Below are positions 8,454-17,333 of a stretch of 20,355 nucleotides of DNA, piece by piece; positions within the stretch are counted from its first letter, which is position 1, and every line of letters begins with the position of its first letter. Source of the stretch: Symbiodinium natans (Eukaryota > Sar > Dinophyceae > Suessiales > Symbiodiniaceae); contig CAJNDS010001389.1 in the NCBI GenBank assembly GCA_905221605.1, positions 1 to 20,355 on the forward strand. Reading direction: 5' to 3'. Below the pieces are notes generated by a model. The model ran no database searches, was not told where the DNA came from, and saw only the letters and a program-made list of their open reading frames with translations. A program made the translations under genes and the position numbers.

Positions 8454-9665
8454 CTACACCAGCAAACCACGCGCTGCGATCACAGTCGCCCTTGCTTCTT
8501 GCAGCAGGGCAGTTTCCTGGGTCACATCAAGAACTAGATCCAAGCCGGAGCGCCTGGCCTGCCGAGTTTGCCGAGTTTTGGCCATGGTACCATTGGCCTG
8601 GAGCAAGACAGACCCTGCTGGCTTGCAGGAGCTCATGGCAGGCAATGCTCCAGCAAGCTCCACCACAACGGCCGACAAGGCTGCGTCTGCAGACTCCAGC
8701 GCAGGCAACTCGGCCGCCAACGTCGCAGAAGCCTTCGGGTCGAAAGCATTCACCGCTACTGCAAAGAACTTGTCCCTGGCATCCGGGCTTTTCGCTGCTG
8801 CTGCACACGGCGCCAGCACGGGCTGCAGCAAGCGCGTCAGGACTTGGATGGAGCGGACGCCGAAAAGCTTGTGGCCGCCCAGGACGCCCAGCGTTGGGTG
8901 AGCAGTCTGCATGACAAGCTTGACTGCTGACGTGGGTTTGGCCGCATCCAGTGGGATCTTCACATGTTTCAGAACATTCGCGTCCGTAGCAAACACCTGT
9001 AGCCACTCCCCCGGCCTGGCTCCTGCCACGTGCACTGCAAAACCGGAAGGGACAAACTCGAAGTCGATATCCAGCACAGATCCACGCAGGGGCTCTCCAA
9101 AGTCCAAGAGCAAGGTGACGTCACCCGCCTCGCCCATCTTCGAGACCCAGTATGTGGACGCCACACCGTCAATAGCAAGGGCCGCCCCGTGACGGGGATC
9201 CAACGTCGAGCTTGCCGAGGCTGACGCTGCTGCTGCTGCGTTCACCACTGAGTTGGACCCTCCAAGATGGCTCACACACATGTTGCTCTGCGCCATTTTG
9301 ATCTGGCCATTGGCCTGCAGCTCCCACTTCGGCACGCCGCCGGCCGCATCACACTGCACCAGCTCCATCGGCGTGTCTGCATTATTTGTCTGGCCACGTG
9401 TGCTGAGACACTTTTTGGAGGCCACGTGGACAAGGCCTCCATCTGTCGCCAAGCTCCAGATCTCCTTCCCGCTCAGGCTGGTCACGGCGCTCTCGCACGA
9501 GTCGAGCCACACACTCGCCCCAGCACCCACCAAGCAAGTCTCATCCGCCGCAGTCACGCCGCTGACAAGCAAGAAATTGGCAGGAGCGGCAGCAGCAGCT
9601 GTGGCAGCTGCACTGCTTCCGGACGCAAGCAGCACACCAAGCAAAGCAAGCGGACACCGCGACAT
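8454..9665 (-). CDS. B4: secreted ricin-type lectin / discoidin-domain protein
   Basis: 403 aa, the longest copy, owing to two in-frame codons relative to B1 (QTNNADTPMELV). The signal peptide begins MSRCPLALLG, with Ser for Leu at position 2. In the lectin segment GGLVHVASKKC replaces GSLVHTASKKC. LDPRHGAAL (Arg) is shared with B5. From about the end of the discoidin domain to the stop, the DNA is almost identical to B1 (about 70-684 against 8392-9006). Upstream the spacer is changed: the sequence 5' of the start differs from the other units (an extra stretch around 9745-9765), and the element at 9817-10119 lies beyond it, so B4 promoter function may differ. Confidence 0.87.
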   Translation of the reverse strand: MSRCPLALLGVLLASGSSAAATAAAAAPANFLLVSGVTAADETCLVGAGASVWLDSCESAVTSLSGKEIWSLATDGGLVHVASKKCLSTRGQTNNADTPMELVQCDAAGGVPKWELQANGQIKMAQSNMCVSHLGGSNSVVNAAAAASASASSTLDPRHGAALAIDGVASTYWVSKMGEAGDVTLLLDFGEPLRGSVLDIDFEFVPSGFAVHVAGARPGEWLQVFATDANVLKHVKIPLDAAKPTSAVKLVMQTAHPTLGVLGGHKLFGVRSIQVLTRLLQPVLAPCAAAAKSPDARDKFFAVAVNAFDPKASATLAAELPALESADAALSAVVVELAGALPAMSSCKPAGSVLLQANGTMAKTRQTRQARRSGLDLVLDVTQETALLQEARATVIAARGLLV

Positions 9666-9816
9666 CCAGCGATGAAAATGAGGAGCTGAATGAATCTGTC
9701 CTGAGGTCTGCCTCTGTGGTCCACAACTACACATCAATGCAAGGAAAACGAGCGACGCTGCCTTGTCAGTGAACAACACCACGTGCGTAGAACAGTTGGC
9801 TAAGCTCAAAACAAAT

Positions 9817-10119
9817 GTCTCTAGAGTCTATTCACACAAAAGTCCCACCCGCCAGCCAGCCCTCAGGACCCCGTGACACCCTGTTCATCATTTTCCTGGG
9901 ATGCGCGAGCAGTTCAGCTGATTTCAGCCATCCTGGCATGGAACTACCAAATTGAGGCGCATTGGGCGGCGGTGGGCAAATCTAAAGTACGAACCTAGCA
10001 AGAACAGACCTCTACCCTTTGCAGACCCTTTGAGCTGCAAAGGATTCGACACTGCAAAACTGTGTCCAAGGCAACAACGAGACGCTTACCGTGCTTCGCT
10101 TCGCTACGCACTAACCAGC
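9817..10119 (+). mobile_element. Dispersed element copy E-b in the A4-B4 spacer
   Basis: About 303 bp, starting GTCTCTAGAG and ending GCTTCGCTTCGCTACGCACTAACCAGC (written in parts: GCTTCGCTTCGC, TACGCAC, TAACCAGC). It is inserted into the A-rich spacer tract (caaaacaaa before, taaaaccaagcagg after), the very place where unit 3 has its CAAA expansion. It carries the family blocks CCCACCCGCCAGCC, CCGTGACACC, GGGATGCGCGAGCAG, CATGGAACTACC and TTGGGCGGCGGTGGGC. No coding frame. Confidence 0.75.
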
Positions 10120-10240
10120 TAAAACCAAGCAGGCAAGTCGTGACCAACCACAAGCAAGCCAAAAGTGACAAGGCAAAACGCTCACCACAACACGCTGCAA
10201 CCATGGTTGCCCCAGAGGTACAGAGTAGCTTGCAAGACTT

Positions 10241-11102
10241 TCACAGATTTGTTGGCGGTCCGATGGGGTTGCCGTGCCCAGCGCAAGTCAGCAGCAGTGA
10301 CTCCTGCGGCGCACAGAATACGTCGGCTCCTGCTGACATGGAGCACTCCAGCACGGTCGTCTCGGAGCCACCGCAAGTCAACTCCGACACCTGTGGCGGC
10401 ACTGCCCCACACGTCTCCTTGGACGTGCAACCGGCAAAGCCTGCAGATCCAGAGTACCCCATCTGCTTGCAAGCCACAGAGGCAGAGCCACTGGTGAAGC
10501 CAAGCTTGCACACGGGCGCCCACACTTGCGAGGCGGCCCGGAACATCTCCAGCCGACCAGCCTCACCGGGCAGGGCCGGAGCACCGGCACCGCCAACCAG
10601 GCGCAGCTCGCCGTCTGAAAACGCCTTCAAGGAGGTCATGCCACAGAAAACAATGGCATCGCTGCTGTGGCTCAGGCACGAGTCATCTACTTCTTCTGAG
10701 CTGCACTCATCGACACTGAGCTCTGCTCCCGAACATTTCAAGTTCTTCACGGCAACGGGAGACCCCGCTGCGCCACACCAACTCAAACCTCCATACTTGG
10801 CACACGGCGATGGGCTCAAGACGCCAAAATCATAGCCGATCTGTTTGCATGCCACGTTGGCTGCCTCGGCGTTCATCTCGCACACGGACCCGTACGATCC
10901 AGAGCTCGTCTGCACTTCCAGAAGTCCAGAGTTCGCACGACGACCTGCCGCCATGACACGGACGTTGGCGCGCTCCGCCCTGCTCAAGACCTCTTGCAAA
11001 CAAGATTGCCACAACCATCACAACCTAGAACTGGCTGCTTTGTGGCTGCACCAGCTGGGCAGCAAGGAGACACCCCACGGCAGAAGCACGAAGAAGTGAC
11101 AT
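10241..11102 (-). CDS. A4: secreted protein with two SRCR domains
   Basis: Exon 1 at 11052-11102 and exon 2 at 10241-10990; 266 aa. Signal peptide as A1 (LLAAQL) and VRVMAAGRR as A1. In SRCR domain 2, SMSAGADVFC replaces SMSAGDDVFC, losing an acidic residue between the sixth and seventh Cys that is kept in the other copies. All sixteen Cys present. The element at 9817-10119 lies beyond its 3' end, leaving the stop and the first 120 bp of 3' flank intact. Confidence 0.83.
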
Positions 11103-11415
11103 CACAGCAAGCAGCAGAAAGCGTGGGATATGTTGGAGTCTGTGACTTGTGAAATCTTTGTCTTTGGCCACACTAATCTCAGACAAGAGCCCACAAACAC
11201 TGTGACACAGTAACTTCATGTAGCTTCATTGCACCTGCACACACTATTGTCTTCTTGTAGACTGCACACGTGCGTGTGAGCGTTCGCTTCATGCACTTGC
11301 TGAGCGGCTGCACGTGCACGCGTACAGCGCCGAGAGACAGCACAGATCTCTTGGGAACACGGAACATCACCAAGCCGAAGGCTACGGCTTTGCAAGACCC
11401 AGACTTTGCTCTCTT
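11103..11415 (-). promoter_or_regulatory. B5-A4 spacer
   Basis: A 313-bp spacer of the standard type with the inverted repeat near the B5 stop; it lacks the 8-bp segment of units 1 and 4. No gene seen. Confidence 0.5.
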
Positions 11416-12334
11416 CTACACCAGCAAACCACGCGCTGCGATCACAGTCGCCCTTGCTTCTTGCAGCAGGGCAGTTTCCTGGGTCACATCAAGCACTAGA
11501 TCCAAGCCGGAGCGCCTGGCCTGCCGAGTTTGCCGAGTTTTGGCCATGGTACCATTGGCCTGGAGCAAGACAGACCCTGCTGGCTTGCAGGAGCTCATGG
11601 CAGGCAATGCTCCAGCAAGCTCCACCACAACGGCCGACAAGGCCGCGTCTGCAGACTCCAGCGCAGGCAACTCGGCCGCCAACGTCGCAGAAGCCTTCGG
11701 GTCGAAAGCATTCACCGCTACTGCAAAGAACTTGTCCCTGGCATCCGGGCTTTTCGCTGCCGCTGCACACGGCGCCAGCACGGGCTGCAGCAAGCGCGTC
11801 AGGACTTTGATGGAGCGGACGCCGAAAAGCTTGTGGCCGCCCAGGACGCCCAGCGTTGGGTGAGCAGTCTGCATGACAAGCTTGACTGCTGACGTGGGTT
11901 TGGCCGCATCCAGTGGGATCTTCACATGTTTCAGAACATTCGCGTCCGTAGCAAACACCTGTAGCCACTCCCCCGGCCTTGCTCCTGCCACGTGCACTGC
12001 AAAACCGGAAGGGACAAACTCGAAGTCGATATCCAGCACAGATCCACGCAGGGGCTCTCCAAAGTCCAAGAGCAAGGTGACGTCACCCGCCTCGCCCATC
12101 TTCGAGACCCAGTATGTGGACGCCACACCGTCAATAGCAAGGGCCGCCCCGTGACGGGGATCCAACGTCGAGCTTGCCGAGGCTGACGCTGCTGCTGCTG
12201 CGTTCACCACTGAGTTGGACCCTCCAAGATGGCTCACACACATGTTGCTCTGCGCCATTTTGATCTGGCCATTGGCCTGCAGCTCCCACTTCGGCACGCC
12301 GCCAGCCGCATCACACTGCACCAGCTCCATCGTG
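11416..12334 (-). pseudogene. B5: 5'-truncated ricin/discoidin gene
   Basis: Similarity to the other B genes runs from the stop codon to about 12334 and then ends abruptly, in the middle of the lectin segment (just before MELVQCDAAGG). The signal peptide and the first roughly 96 residues are missing. What remains (304 codons from an internal Met) is open and intact: the end of the lectin segment, the complete discoidin domain and the tail. Upstream sequence is unrelated and G-rich on the plus strand. Without a signal peptide the product would not enter the secretory route unless a new exon is spliced on. The intact frame suggests recent truncation. Confidence 0.85.
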
Positions 12335-12570
12335 GCAAACGACTCTCTTTTTGGAAGCTTTCAGCAGGCGGCGTTGACTTCGTCCTGCTCGCACCTGCCT
12401 TCAAAGTCTGCGCAAGGTGGCAGGCGACTGTCACGCCCCAGTGTTTGTAGGGGGGTTGGGGGGGTTGGGTGGGGATTTGCGTGGTTGGGGGGGTTTGGGG
12501 TGGGGGGTTGGGTGGGGGTTGGGGGGGGGTGTTGGTGTGGTGGTTCCGAGAGGAGGGGGGGTTGGGGGGT

Positions 12571-12601
<31 letters not shown>

Positions 12602-13163
12602 GGGGGGTTGAGGGTGGGTGTTTTGCAAGGAGTGCCAATAAGGCTTGGGGCTCGGCTCAGCCTATCTCACGGCTTCGAGCAGCCGCTCACTGCTCAGCAA
12701 CCAGGGTGGTTCTGCAGTCAAGGCTACAGCATGAACAAAGCGACAGTGCACAGGCTCAGCTGTTCAAACTCAACTCAAGCACGCACACAAACAACGTACC
12801 ACATATGGAGGAGTAGGTATGGAGAGAAGGCCGGTGTTCTGCCAAACCTAACCGAACCGGGAACAAACACAACCCTCTTTGCGGCGGGAGGGCGGGGCAA
12901 AATTCTGAACAAACAAGCAGATTGGCTGACCAGCTGGAAAGCTTGAGGGTCAATGCTTGAACGCGCAGCACAACATGTGCAACACGCGTGTTCGCAATGG
13001 CACGCAGAGCACGACAAGCAGAGTCAATCAAACGAGAAAATGTCAACACTGCAGGTGACTCAAACGCACACCTAGACACACAGCCGGGTACGTGGTTTGC
13101 TTTCAACACGAGCCATGCGCAATAAGGCCTCGTCAACAAGCCTAAGTGGAGATTTGCATACCA
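12335..13163. other. Unique segment filling the array breakpoint
   Basis: About 830 bp with no similarity to the units, standing where roughly 500 bp of the array (B5 5' part and most of the A5-B5 spacer) should be. It contains the G-rich tract at 12450-12620 and CA-rich, GC-mixed sequence after it. Open frames here are mostly products of low complexity. Part of it (12960-12985, AACGCGCAGCACAACATGTGC) resembles 16174-16194, so it may contain another old dispersed repeat. No gene recognised. Confidence 0.6.
12450..12620 (+). repeat. G-rich tract with a 30-G homopolymer
   Basis: Nearly only G and T on the plus strand, with many runs of three or more G, and an uninterrupted run of 30 G at 12571-12600. 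Strong potential to form G-quadruplexes. Length may be unreliable in sequencing. Confidence 0.95.
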
Positions 13164-13369
13164 CAACACGCTGCAACCATGGTTGCCCCAGAGGTACAGA
13201 GTAGCTTGCAAGACTTTCACAGATTTGTTGGCGGTCCGATGGGGTTGCCGTGCCCAGCGCAAGTCAGCAGCAGCTACTCCTGCGGCGCACAGAATACGTC
13301 GTCTCCTGCTGACATGGAGCACTCCAGCACGGTCGTCTCGGAGCCACCGCAAGTCAACTCCGACACCTG
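13164..13369 (-). pseudogene. A5: 3' remnant of an SRCR gene
   Basis: Similarity to the 3' end of A4 resumes at about 13164 (ccacaacacgctgc...) and stops at 13369. It comprises the last 51 codons (13217-13369), covering the final part of SRCR domain 2, plus about 50 bp of 3' flank. Within it the conserved CAG GAG TCA CTG reads CAG GAG TAG CTG, a premature stop at about 13273-13275. Both the truncation and the stop make it non-functional. It marks the original right extent of the array. Confidence 0.9.
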
Positions 13370-13670
13370 CAACCGGCCAAGGCACTGTAGGCTCCTATAG
13401 GCCCTAATTTCGTTACAAAGCATCCACACATCAATGCCCCACCCACCAGAAACGGGAAGTATTTAGCTACACAACAGAACCCTGCCAAAGGGACTCCTGG
13501 CCTAGCAGCAAGGAGAACGCAAGTGCACAAGCGGCGCACGGAACTTTCCCTTTTAACCCTGAGATGGTGGAGTCAGGAGTCTCAAGCAATCTCAAGTGAG
13601 ACTCTTGACCGGTCCTGTCAAGAAGAGATCCCTCCTCAGAGCAGGCCAGGGCCGAATCGAAAATCCCCAC

Positions 13671-13706
13671 CCTAAACCCTATAAACCCTAAATCCAAACC
13701 CTAAAG
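13671..13706. repeat. Degenerate interstitial telomere-like repeat (CCCTAAA)
   Basis: Reads CCCTAAA, CCCTATAAA, CCCTAAA, TCCAAA, CCCTAAA in succession. The complement is the TTTAGGG-type telomere unit known from plants, many algae and several alveolates. Too short and degenerate to be a working telomere. Confidence 0.7.
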
Positions 13707-14855
13707 CCCCGGAACCCAAAACCATGCAGTGAAGCAGCCTCCCGGCACTGGACTCCACACCTGACTCGGGCTCGGTGAGGCTGAGAATGTGCCTGGGAGA
13801 GCCCGGGATAGATTGCATATGCATGTCTCTAGAAACACAGCCCCACATTTTGCAGGGGTGGGCGGGAAAAGCAAAATGCTCACACCGGGCTCAGCTAACA
13901 CACGAGGTGAACCCTCCTGCCACTACAAGCCCTGTAGGAAGCGCCACAAGCTTGCAGCACTGCACGGCAAGCTTGACCTTTCACCTTGCGCCTGCGCAAC
14001 GCAACAACGCACAACAGCGCAAACCGCGCAAGACAAACCTGGTTGCAACGCACATACTTCCCACTTAGATACATGCACGCATGCACCTCGCGGCATGACA
14101 CAGTAGTTCTCACTACAGCTCCCTGCCTACGCGTGCCAGCACCACCCAGCACCCTTCCAGCAACTGGGTCGCTTGAGCTACAGTACTCAGTAGAGTCAGC
14201 CGTTACACAGCTGCTTGACCCGACACCTGCAACGCTGTCGGCAAGGCTTGGTTGCACAGCTTCGGCATTCTCAACGTTCACTCTCAATGTTCTGAAGCAT
14301 CACTTGGCATCAGACGCTTCGGCAAGGCCAGAACACTTGGCAAGCCTCCGCGGTCGCTGATTTCTCACGAGCAGTGCTCCCTGCAAGCCTCATGCGGATT
14401 GAGCACTGCCCTCTGTACGACGTCGGCGCCTAGCAACAATCAGCTCCGCAAAGCAGAATGCGTTGCGCTTGCAACGACAAGTTGGCCTCGCAGTGCCCAA
14501 GCACGCCCAGCTCCCAGCCTCGTCATGTTACTGCCCAAGAAAGACAAGCAGAGAGCTTTGTGAACAGCAGACCGCATGCCTGCTGGACACGGCACACCTA
14601 GACTGCGTGAATCACAACAAACCCAGACTTTGCACACATATGTCAGAGCCATACCGTAATCGGGCTCGCAAGACATCTCCGGAGCAGGCGACTCACCCAG
14701 CCCAAGGCTGGCAGCGGTCTGAGTCCCCTTGCAGGGCCAGCTGAGACCGCACACTGCCGCTATGTCTGCACAACGGCATCTTCTTTTGACAGCAACGACC
14801 CTTCACGAGCAAACTGGCAGCACCCAGTTTCTCTTGCGCAGATAAGCCACCTGGC

Positions 14856-14920
14856 ACACGCACGCACGCAGGCAGGCAGGCAGGCACGCACGCACGCACG
14901 CACGCATGCACGCACGCATG
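14856..14920. repeat. (GCAC)n/(GGCA)n tetranucleotide repeat
   Basis: CACG units, then four GGCA-type units, then CACG units again with two CATG variants. It causes Cys-Val-Arg-rich chance frames on the minus strand. Confidence 0.9.
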
Positions 14921-15518
14921 GACAAGGCACAAGCCCCTCTTGCATAGAAACATGGCATTGCTACCCAGGGATAGCTGATTTGGACAATGTCGTGTAGGTT
15001 GATGCCAAGCAGGCGCCAAGCATGTGCTTCCAGACGGGTATTCGGCCCAACCTGCACTCGGAAACTACTGTCTCGACGGGTTGGTTGAAGCATGTCCTGG
15101 GAGCGTGTCCTTCTGGGCACGCCGATGACACGTCCTTAGCAAAAAGCAGATGTGCCGATTCAATGGCAACCTCTGCAGACACGGAACTTCCTAACAGCGC
15201 CTACGGGAGAATTGGTCAACTCATCTACCTTAAGGCCAGAACGCGGTCACAATCTTCGGACGCTGCTTTCGCAATTTCATCCTGAACGCGCAACACAAGA
15301 GCCAGACAAGATCAGAAGCACACAAGTGTGGCATGAATTACAGTTCGGAAGTCGGCCAGGTGAAAAAGTCGAACGAATCTAAACACTAACCAGCGAGGTG
15401 AGCTTTGCTCCCCGCAGGGGCCTGCTCTGTAACCTTCAACCAGCCGGACTTTCCTTCCATATACAGTAGAGTAAGCCGACCACGTCCCTTTGTTACACAG
15501 TTCTGAGAGATCGTCCCT

Positions 15519-15790
15519 GTCTCTTAGTTCAAGTCGCACGACTCCCACCCGACCACCCAAACAGCGCACACGCCCTGCGGGATGCGCAGGAAAACCGATC
15601 CACAGCCTACCTTACGCCAGCACCGCTACGTCGACCGAAAACTTACTTGCTGGAGGTGAGTGGGCGGTGGCGGGAAATCGAATGCGACCTAGCACTCAAA
15701 TCTACCAGAAGCTGCATGCACCTGCTTCGAGCAATGCAACACTAGTGCAACGGCTACGCGAGCCACGAGCAACAACCAACTACGCGAAAG
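15519..15790 (+). mobile_element. Dispersed element copy E-c
   Basis: Starts GTCTCTTAG and carries, in family order, CCCACCCGACC, GCGGGATGCGCAGG, GGAGGTGAGTGGGCGGTGGCGGGAAATC and GCGACCTAGCAC (given in short pieces: GGAGGTGAG, TGGGCGGTGGCGGGAAAT), and ends near GGCTACGCGAGC. More diverged than the two copies in the array; the 3' edge is approximate. Confidence 0.55.
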
Positions 15791-15935
15791 TGAGAGATAA
15801 ACGCACCCTGCCCGCCAGCCGCCAGGGCTCTTCTGCCGGTTTGCAGAAGGGCGGTCGAATTTCTAGATCACAATCCTAGACAAACCAGGACGACAACCGA
15901 GGGAGGCGGCCGCGTCCCGCACGAGACCCGACACA

Positions 15936-16050
15936 CTGGTCGGGTCAAGTCGCACTAGAATCCTCCTGCCCCATTGTCGAGGGATGCGGAGCGGGAAAGT
16001 CGAAAATGGGCTGCAATCGCAAGACGACACCGGACTCGGCCAAAAACCGC
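15936..16050 (+). mobile_element. Partial dispersed element copy E-d (5' part)
   Basis: Shares TCAAGTCGCAC and, about 45 bp later, GGGATGCG(C/G)AG with the copy at 15519; then GCGGGAAAGTCG. The 3' half is not recognisable. Edges approximate. Confidence 0.4.
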
Positions 16051-16991
16051 AAACACAAAGCACAACACTCAATGTCAACGCATGTCAGTCGAACAGGGAG
16101 TCATTATTGTAAGAACATGAAATACACAGCAATGCAGGAGCACTTTTCTTCGCGAATGGGAATACCAAGTGTCAACGCGCAGCATAACATATGCTGAACC
16201 CGACACACACATGGCATACACTTATGAACTCGCAAACCGCACATCAAAGCACGGGCGAACGCAACTCTCCCGCGTGTCGAGAGGGCGGGCCGGGCGGGAC
16301 ACGCGAGAATGCAAGCCACTTGCAACCACCTCACTGCTTCTCGAAAGTTGCAGACGAGCAGCAACACAAGCAGATGGCAAATGGCTTCAACGAGCACATG
16401 ACATGAGCATCACGCGCGCGCAACCCTGCCCGCAAGACCTGCGCCAACGAACACACCCCTGCAGACAGACAAGTCCCCTTACGATGGACGCGGTCCACTC
16501 CACCATCGCAAGTACACTCATTGCCAAAATGCCCAATCCTCGACCAGCAACTCCCCCGGCCTTGATCAACTGGCGAAGCGTCCACTCATTCGCCTCTCCA
16601 GCAACAGCGCTTTCGTTTTTAGTTTCGTCACAACACACCTCCCTCCCTAAGCATGCGGCTCTTTGCTTGCAGCACACGTGTGACGCAGCTCGTGACTTGT
16701 ACCAGCTATACGCACAACCAGGCCTTCGACTTAAACACGCGCCACACATAGGGGCATTGCGCATCTGCACAAGCTCCTTTTGTTCCTGTGGCACACGTGC
16801 CCAACCCAACCGCGAACACCAACACCCCGAGTTAACAGGCGCGCGACGTTCACACGTTTGTCCACGCACGCATAAGTGAAACTTGGCTACAGTTTGGAGG
16901 CGGCAGGCAAAAGACGGGGCTTTGCCTATACTTCCGATTGTATTGGGAAACCTCAGAGGCGTCATTAATGTTGAGATTACTAAGATGATAA
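16051..16991. other. Region without recognised gene
   Basis: The longest frame outside the array is here (16169-16879 plus, 236 codons), but frames are also open on the minus strand over the same stretch (16387-16965). No domain is recognisable, and it is rich in CGCACAC-type sequence. I do not call a gene. Confidence 0.4.
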
Positions 16992-17333
16992 GAGAATCTT
17001 CCTGAGCTCAAGTCTCAAAACTCAGAAAAGTGGCATGCAACACAACACCCGAATCTCCATGCCAACAAAACCGAGCATAATGTTTCTTTTCGCCCTTGCG
17101 GAACAAGTTCCACTACAATCAACCTCTCTGAGCACCTCCGGGTGCTGCTTCACAACAGTGTCGAAGGCTTCCTACGGAACATGCTCTCCGACCATGCATC
17201 ACAGTTGCAACTATTTCAACATTTGCGCACCTCCATCAAATTTGCACTGACCAGCTGCCAAGGCGACACCAACGTCAAGATGCTCAAAAGCAGCACGTGC
17301 ACCATTGCGCTGTTGCGCTGCACTTGTCACTGA
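16992..17333 (+). other. Possible exon or gene fragment (113 codons, no start codon at its beginning)
   Basis: An open frame from just after a TAA at 16989 to a TGA at 17331-17333. The translation looks protein-like rather than low-complexity: NLSEHLRVLLHNSVEGFLRN, then SQLQLFQHLRTSIKFALTSC, helical with regular hydrophobic spacing. There is no ATG until about codon 63, so it would need an upstream exon; TTACTAAG just upstream resembles a branch site plus acceptor. The family is not recognised. The opposite strand is also partly open, so chance is possible. Confidence 0.25.

Larger units (their letters stand above)
1..12334 (-). repeat. Head-to-tail array of two-gene units (about 2.65 kb each)
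   Basis: The same segment recurs with stop codons of the ricin-discoidin gene at 132, 2787, 5768, 8454 and 11416, i.e. spacings of 2655, 2981, 2686 and 2962 bp. The two long spacings are explained by inserted elements of about 340 and 303 bp. Coding parts and spacers are both very similar between units (a few per cent difference by eye). The left end runs off the window; the right end stops at about 12334, with a detached remnant at 13164-13369. Coding-region length differences are multiples of three, whereas spacer differences of 7 or 8 bp occur, so the genes appear to be under selection. Confidence 0.95.
13370..15518. other. Region without recognised gene
   Basis: About 2.1 kb right of the array. 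Frames are short (up to about 130 codons) and overlap on both strands with no family motif. It holds a telomere-like tract (13671-13706), a tetranucleotide repeat (14856-14920) and a GTCTCTAGAAAC block (about 13827) followed by GGGTGGGCGGGAAAA (about 13855-13870), which may be a worn copy of the dispersed element. Confidence 0.5.

Noticed and set aside
12234-12638. Proline-rich 134-codon minus-strand frame
   Set aside because: Arises from the C-rich complement of the G-rich tract joined to an out-of-frame piece of B5.
16169-16879. 236-codon plus-strand frame as a gene
   Set aside because: No recognisable domain, opposite strand also open, composition like the surrounding noncoding DNA; left as undecided rather than called.
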